Part shown: positions 6,158-7,906 of the stretch, in pieces
Numbering within the stretch: the first letter of the stretch is position 1
How the letters are laid out: every line of letters begins with the position of its first letter
Source of the DNA: Pseudomonadota bacterium
GTDB lineage: Bacteria > Pseudomonadota > Gammaproteobacteria > Burkholderiales > Thiobacillaceae
Direction: 5' to 3'
DNA: 7,906 bases
Assembly (NCBI GenBank): GCA_021791235.1
Contig: JAJYXA010000173.1
Coordinates: 1 to 7,906, forward strand
Made by a program: the position numbers and the translations under genes
Notes under the pieces: model-generated
What the model was told of the DNA's origin: nothing
Seen by the model: the letters and a program-made list of their open reading frames with translations, nothing else
Database searches by the model: none

Positions 6158-6301
6158 TTACATCTTGTTTTGAACGTCCTTCGCCGTATCCTGGACTTTT
6201 TCGCCGCCCCGCTCCATATCCTTGCCGGCGCCCGCCACCGTATTGCAGCCTGCCAGGACGACAAATACCGAAGACATTAAGAATGCAAAAAGCGTTTTCA
6301 T
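6158..6301 (-). CDS. Entericidin EcnA/B-like small lipoprotein
   Basis: A 47-residue reading frame. It opens MKTLFAFLMSSVFVVLAGC, a lipoprotein signal peptide with lipobox LAGC and lipid-bearing Cys19. The mature part, beginning CNTVAGAGKDMERGGEKVQD, is a short amphipathic, lysine- and glycine-rich segment ending DVQNKM. This is the entericidin layout (C-N-T-x-x-G-x-G-K-D-x-x-x-x-G-x-x-x). Entericidins are small cell-envelope lipoproteins; in E. coli EcnA and EcnB are described as an antidote/toxin pair linked to stationary phase and osmotic stress. Whether this single copy behaves as either is unknown. GGGAG lies seven bases before the ATG. It is the promoter-proximal gene, followed after 37 bases by the ferritin-like gene, which suggests an envelope or oxidative stress operon. 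It is divergent from the histidine kinase gene. Confidence 0.88.
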   Translation of the reverse strand: MKTLFAFLMSSVFVVLAGCNTVAGAGKDMERGGEKVQDTAKDVQNKM

Positions 6302-6351
6302 GGTGTTCTCCCGAAATCAAGAAAAAGAAAAAGGGTGTGCGATTTCCTCCC

Positions 6352-6381
6352 CATTCCGGCCCTGCCATTTTTCCCGGAATG
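6352..6381. repeat. Perfect 8-bp inverted repeat upstream of the entericidin-like gene
   Basis: CATTCCGG (6352-6359) and CCGGAATG (6374-6381) are exact inverted copies around a 14-base spacer. The site lies about 50-80 bases before the entericidin-like start. It could be an operator half-site pair or an mRNA stem in its leader. No clear -35/-10 pair for that gene is visible here, and no U-tract follows directly, so a terminator is unlikely. Confidence 0.4.
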
Positions 6382-6414
6382 CAAGGGCATCCTAAAACCG
6401 GCAGCAAGGACATT

Positions 6415-6460
6415 CTGTCGGAGGGGTCGGATTGACCTGTCGGAAGATTCCTGCAATAAA
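6415..6460 (+). promoter_or_regulatory. Candidate sigma70 promoter of the histidine kinase gene with paired CTGTCGGA repeats
   Basis: TTGACC (6432-6437, 5 of 6 to TTGACA) and AATAAA (6455-6460, 4 of 6 to TATAAT) are separated by exactly 17 bases. Transcription would start near 6467, about 30 bases before the kinase ATG. CTGTCGGA occurs twice, at 6415-6422 and 6437-6444, 22 bases apart or about two helical turns, bracketing the -35. A third partial copy, GGTCGGA, is at 6425-6431. The placement suits a regulator binding on one face of the helix; its identity is not known. Confidence 0.45.
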
Positions 6461-6495
6461 CAGGGGTACACCAAGACTGCGAGCGAAGCCCTGCC

Positions 6496-7875
6496 ATGCC
6501 GAATACGCTCCTCCCCGCCCCATCGCAAGACCTGCCGCACCAGAAGAGTGGATTGCCGATCAGTACGCACCTCTCCCTCGCCGTCGGCATGGCGCTTCTG
6601 CTCGGCATACTGGTGGCGAGCTACATGCAGGCCTCGGCCGGGCTCGACGCCTTGAAGCAGTTCGGAGTGATGAACCAGCGCGCTGACCATCTGGACCGCT
6701 TGAACCAGCTGCTGTCAGAGGCGCAATCCTCGGTTCGCGGCTATGCGCTCACGCACGACCAGGCCTACCTCGACACCTATCGCGCAGTTCGCCCGGAAAT
6801 CCAGCAAAGCCTGGAGATCATCAAACGGGACGAGAAGGATGGTCCACTGGCTACGGCCGTCGACACGCTCGCCAACCTGGCGGAAAGCCTGGTTTCCCGC
6901 CTGGAACTCACCACCCGGCATGTGACCGAGGGCGCTGCAATGGAGAAAAGCTGGTTTGACCAAAGCACCGTGGCAATGGATACCTACCGGCGCCAGCACG
7001 CTACGATCAAAGCCAGGCTGGTCACGGAAAGCATGCAAAACGTCAAACAGTCGGTACGCAGTTTCGAAACGTCCCGCCTCAGCGCCGCGATACTTGCAGG
7101 CTCATCGCTGATTCTGCTGGTGCTGGTCATCTCGCAGCAGCAAAAGAAACAGCACCTGCGGGAAAGGATCCAGGGCATGCTGGAAGCGGAAAACGAACGC
7201 CTCGAAAACGAAGTGCGTGCCCGTACCGAGGAATTGACCAACCTTGCCACCTACCTGACCAGGGTGCGGGAGACGGAAAAACTGGACCTGGCTCGCGAGA
7301 TGCACGATGAACTCGGCGCGCTGCTGACCGCAGCCAAGCTCGACGCAGACTGGATCGAGCGCAAACTGCCCCCCGATGCCCAGGCAGCGGTTGCACAACG
7401 CCTGGTGCGCCTGCGCCAGAACCTGATCAGCGGGATCACACTCAAGCGCCGCATAACCAACAATCTGCGGCCCGCGCTGTTATACGATCTTGGGCTGATC
7501 GAAGCGCTGAAGGCCCTTGTCGAGGAATTTCGGCAGTGCGAGGAGAAGATTGACGTCGTCGCGGCATTGCCGGAGTCCGAGCCCGAGCTCTCCGATGACG
7601 TCTCGCTGAGCCTGTTCCGCATCATCCAGGAGGCATTCACCAACATCCGCAAGTATGCCCAGGCCCGCCATGTACGGGTATCGCTGCGCATGACCCCTAA
7701 GGCCATCGAACTGGAAGTCGAGGATGACGGCATCGGGTTCGACCTGGGTTCGCCCAAGCTCGCCCGGCACGGGCTGGCAGGCATCAAGCACCGCGTCTTC
7801 ACTCACGGCGGACGACTCCAGATCCTTACCGCTCCGGGCAAGGGCGTCACGATCCAGGTGACTCTCCCCGTCTGA
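6496..7875 (+). CDS. Sensor histidine kinase, CHASE3 - HisKA_3 - HATPase_c (NarX/UhpB class)
   Basis: An inner-membrane two-component sensor of 459 residues. Transmembrane spans lie at about 25-43 and 196-213. The 150 residues between them form a helical periplasmic sensor of CHASE3 type (SSVRGYALTHDQAYLDTYRAV, 78-98). A likely coiled coil at 215-262 leads to the dimerisation and phosphoacceptor domain of HisKA_3 type. The H-box is LAREMHDELGALL (265-277), with His270 as phosphorylation site. The ATPase domain has the N-box FRIIQEAFTNIRKYA (374-388, Asn383), the G1 box EDDGIGFD (409-416) and the G2 box RHGLAGIKHRV (424-434). All catalytic residues look intact. HisKA_3 kinases normally pair with NarL/FixJ-type regulators; none is in the window, and only 31 bases follow the stop. 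The start lacks a strong Shine-Dalgarno. The ligand cannot be inferred. It is divergent from the entericidin/ferritin genes, which are possible but unproven targets. Confidence 0.93.
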   Translation: MPNTLLPAPSQDLPHQKSGLPISTHLSLAVGMALLLGILVASYMQASAGLDALKQFGVMNQRADHLDRLNQLLSEAQSSVRGYALTHDQAYLDTYRAVRPEIQQSLEIIKRDEKDGPLATAVDTLANLAESLVSRLELTTRHVTEGAAMEKSWFDQSTVAMDTYRRQHATIKARLVTESMQNVKQSVRSFETSRLSAAILAGSSLILLVLVISQQQKKQHLRERIQGMLEAENERLENEVRARTEELTNLATYLTRVRETEKLDLAREMHDELGALLTAAKLDADWIERKLPPDAQAAVAQRLVRLRQNLISGITLKRRITNNLRPALLYDLGLIEALKALVEEFRQCEEKIDVVAALPESEPELSDDVSLSLFRIIQEAFTNIRKYAQARHVRVSLRMTPKAIELEVEDDGIGFDLGSPKLARHGLAGIKHRVFTHGGRLQILTAPGKGVTIQVTLPV

Positions 7876-7906
7876 ACGCCGGTTGCCGGATCGCTTCAGG
7901 GCGGGG

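Noticed and set aside
6121..6264. Longer start for the ferritin-like gene
   Set aside because: The extension overlaps the entericidin-like gene in another frame; the ATG at 6120 has an AGGAG site at proper spacing.
6117..6608. 163-codon minus-strand frame across the entericidin-like gene and the divergent region
   Set aside because: It reads through the entericidin-like gene in the wrong frame and has no domain; the 47-codon frame has a lipobox and ribosome site.
1..7906. Mobile elements, CRISPR arrays, tRNA/rRNA genes, phage or defence genes
   Set aside because: I found no transposase, integrase, regular spacer-repeat array or RNA gene signature on either strand; the heptamer hairpins are the only repeats of note.

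Overview
The window looks like chromosomal DNA of a GC-rich betaproteobacterium. The order rpe-gph-trpE-trpG on the minus strand, with apaG divergent from rpe and mltA beyond it, is a familiar betaproteobacterial arrangement. The genus cannot be fixed from the sequence; a Thiobacillus- or Rhodocyclales-like relative is a guess.

Layout. (1) 1-3564, minus strand: a probable operon read rpe, gph, trpE, trpG. trpG runs off the left edge. It couples ribulose-phosphate epimerase and phosphoglycolate phosphatase to the first step of tryptophan synthesis. (2) 3565-3660: a divergent promoter region. (3) 3661-4044, plus: apaG. (4) 4045-4100: a hairpin built from GTGAGCR-type heptamers, related to a second such hairpin at 2792-2877 between gph and rpe. 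(5) 4097-4189, minus: a 30-codon gene for a tiny single-pass membrane protein. (6) 4253-5506, plus: mltA, a lipoprotein lytic transglycosylase. (7) 5530-6301, minus: an entericidin-like lipoprotein gene followed by a ferritin-like gene, probably one stress operon. (8) 6302-6495: a divergent regulatory region with a promoter, direct repeats and an inverted repeat. (9) 6496-7875, plus: a CHASE3/HisKA_3 sensor histidine kinase. Its response regulator is not in the window and may lie just to the right.

The large genes are ordinary housekeeping or signalling genes, and I see no defence system, mobile element, CRISPR array, tRNA or rRNA. The less ordinary content is in the gaps: the two heptamer hairpins that fill the spaces between genes almost exactly, a 10-codon reading frame ending in a Trp codon before trpE, two tiny genes (30 and 47 codons), and the paired repeats at the kinase promoter.
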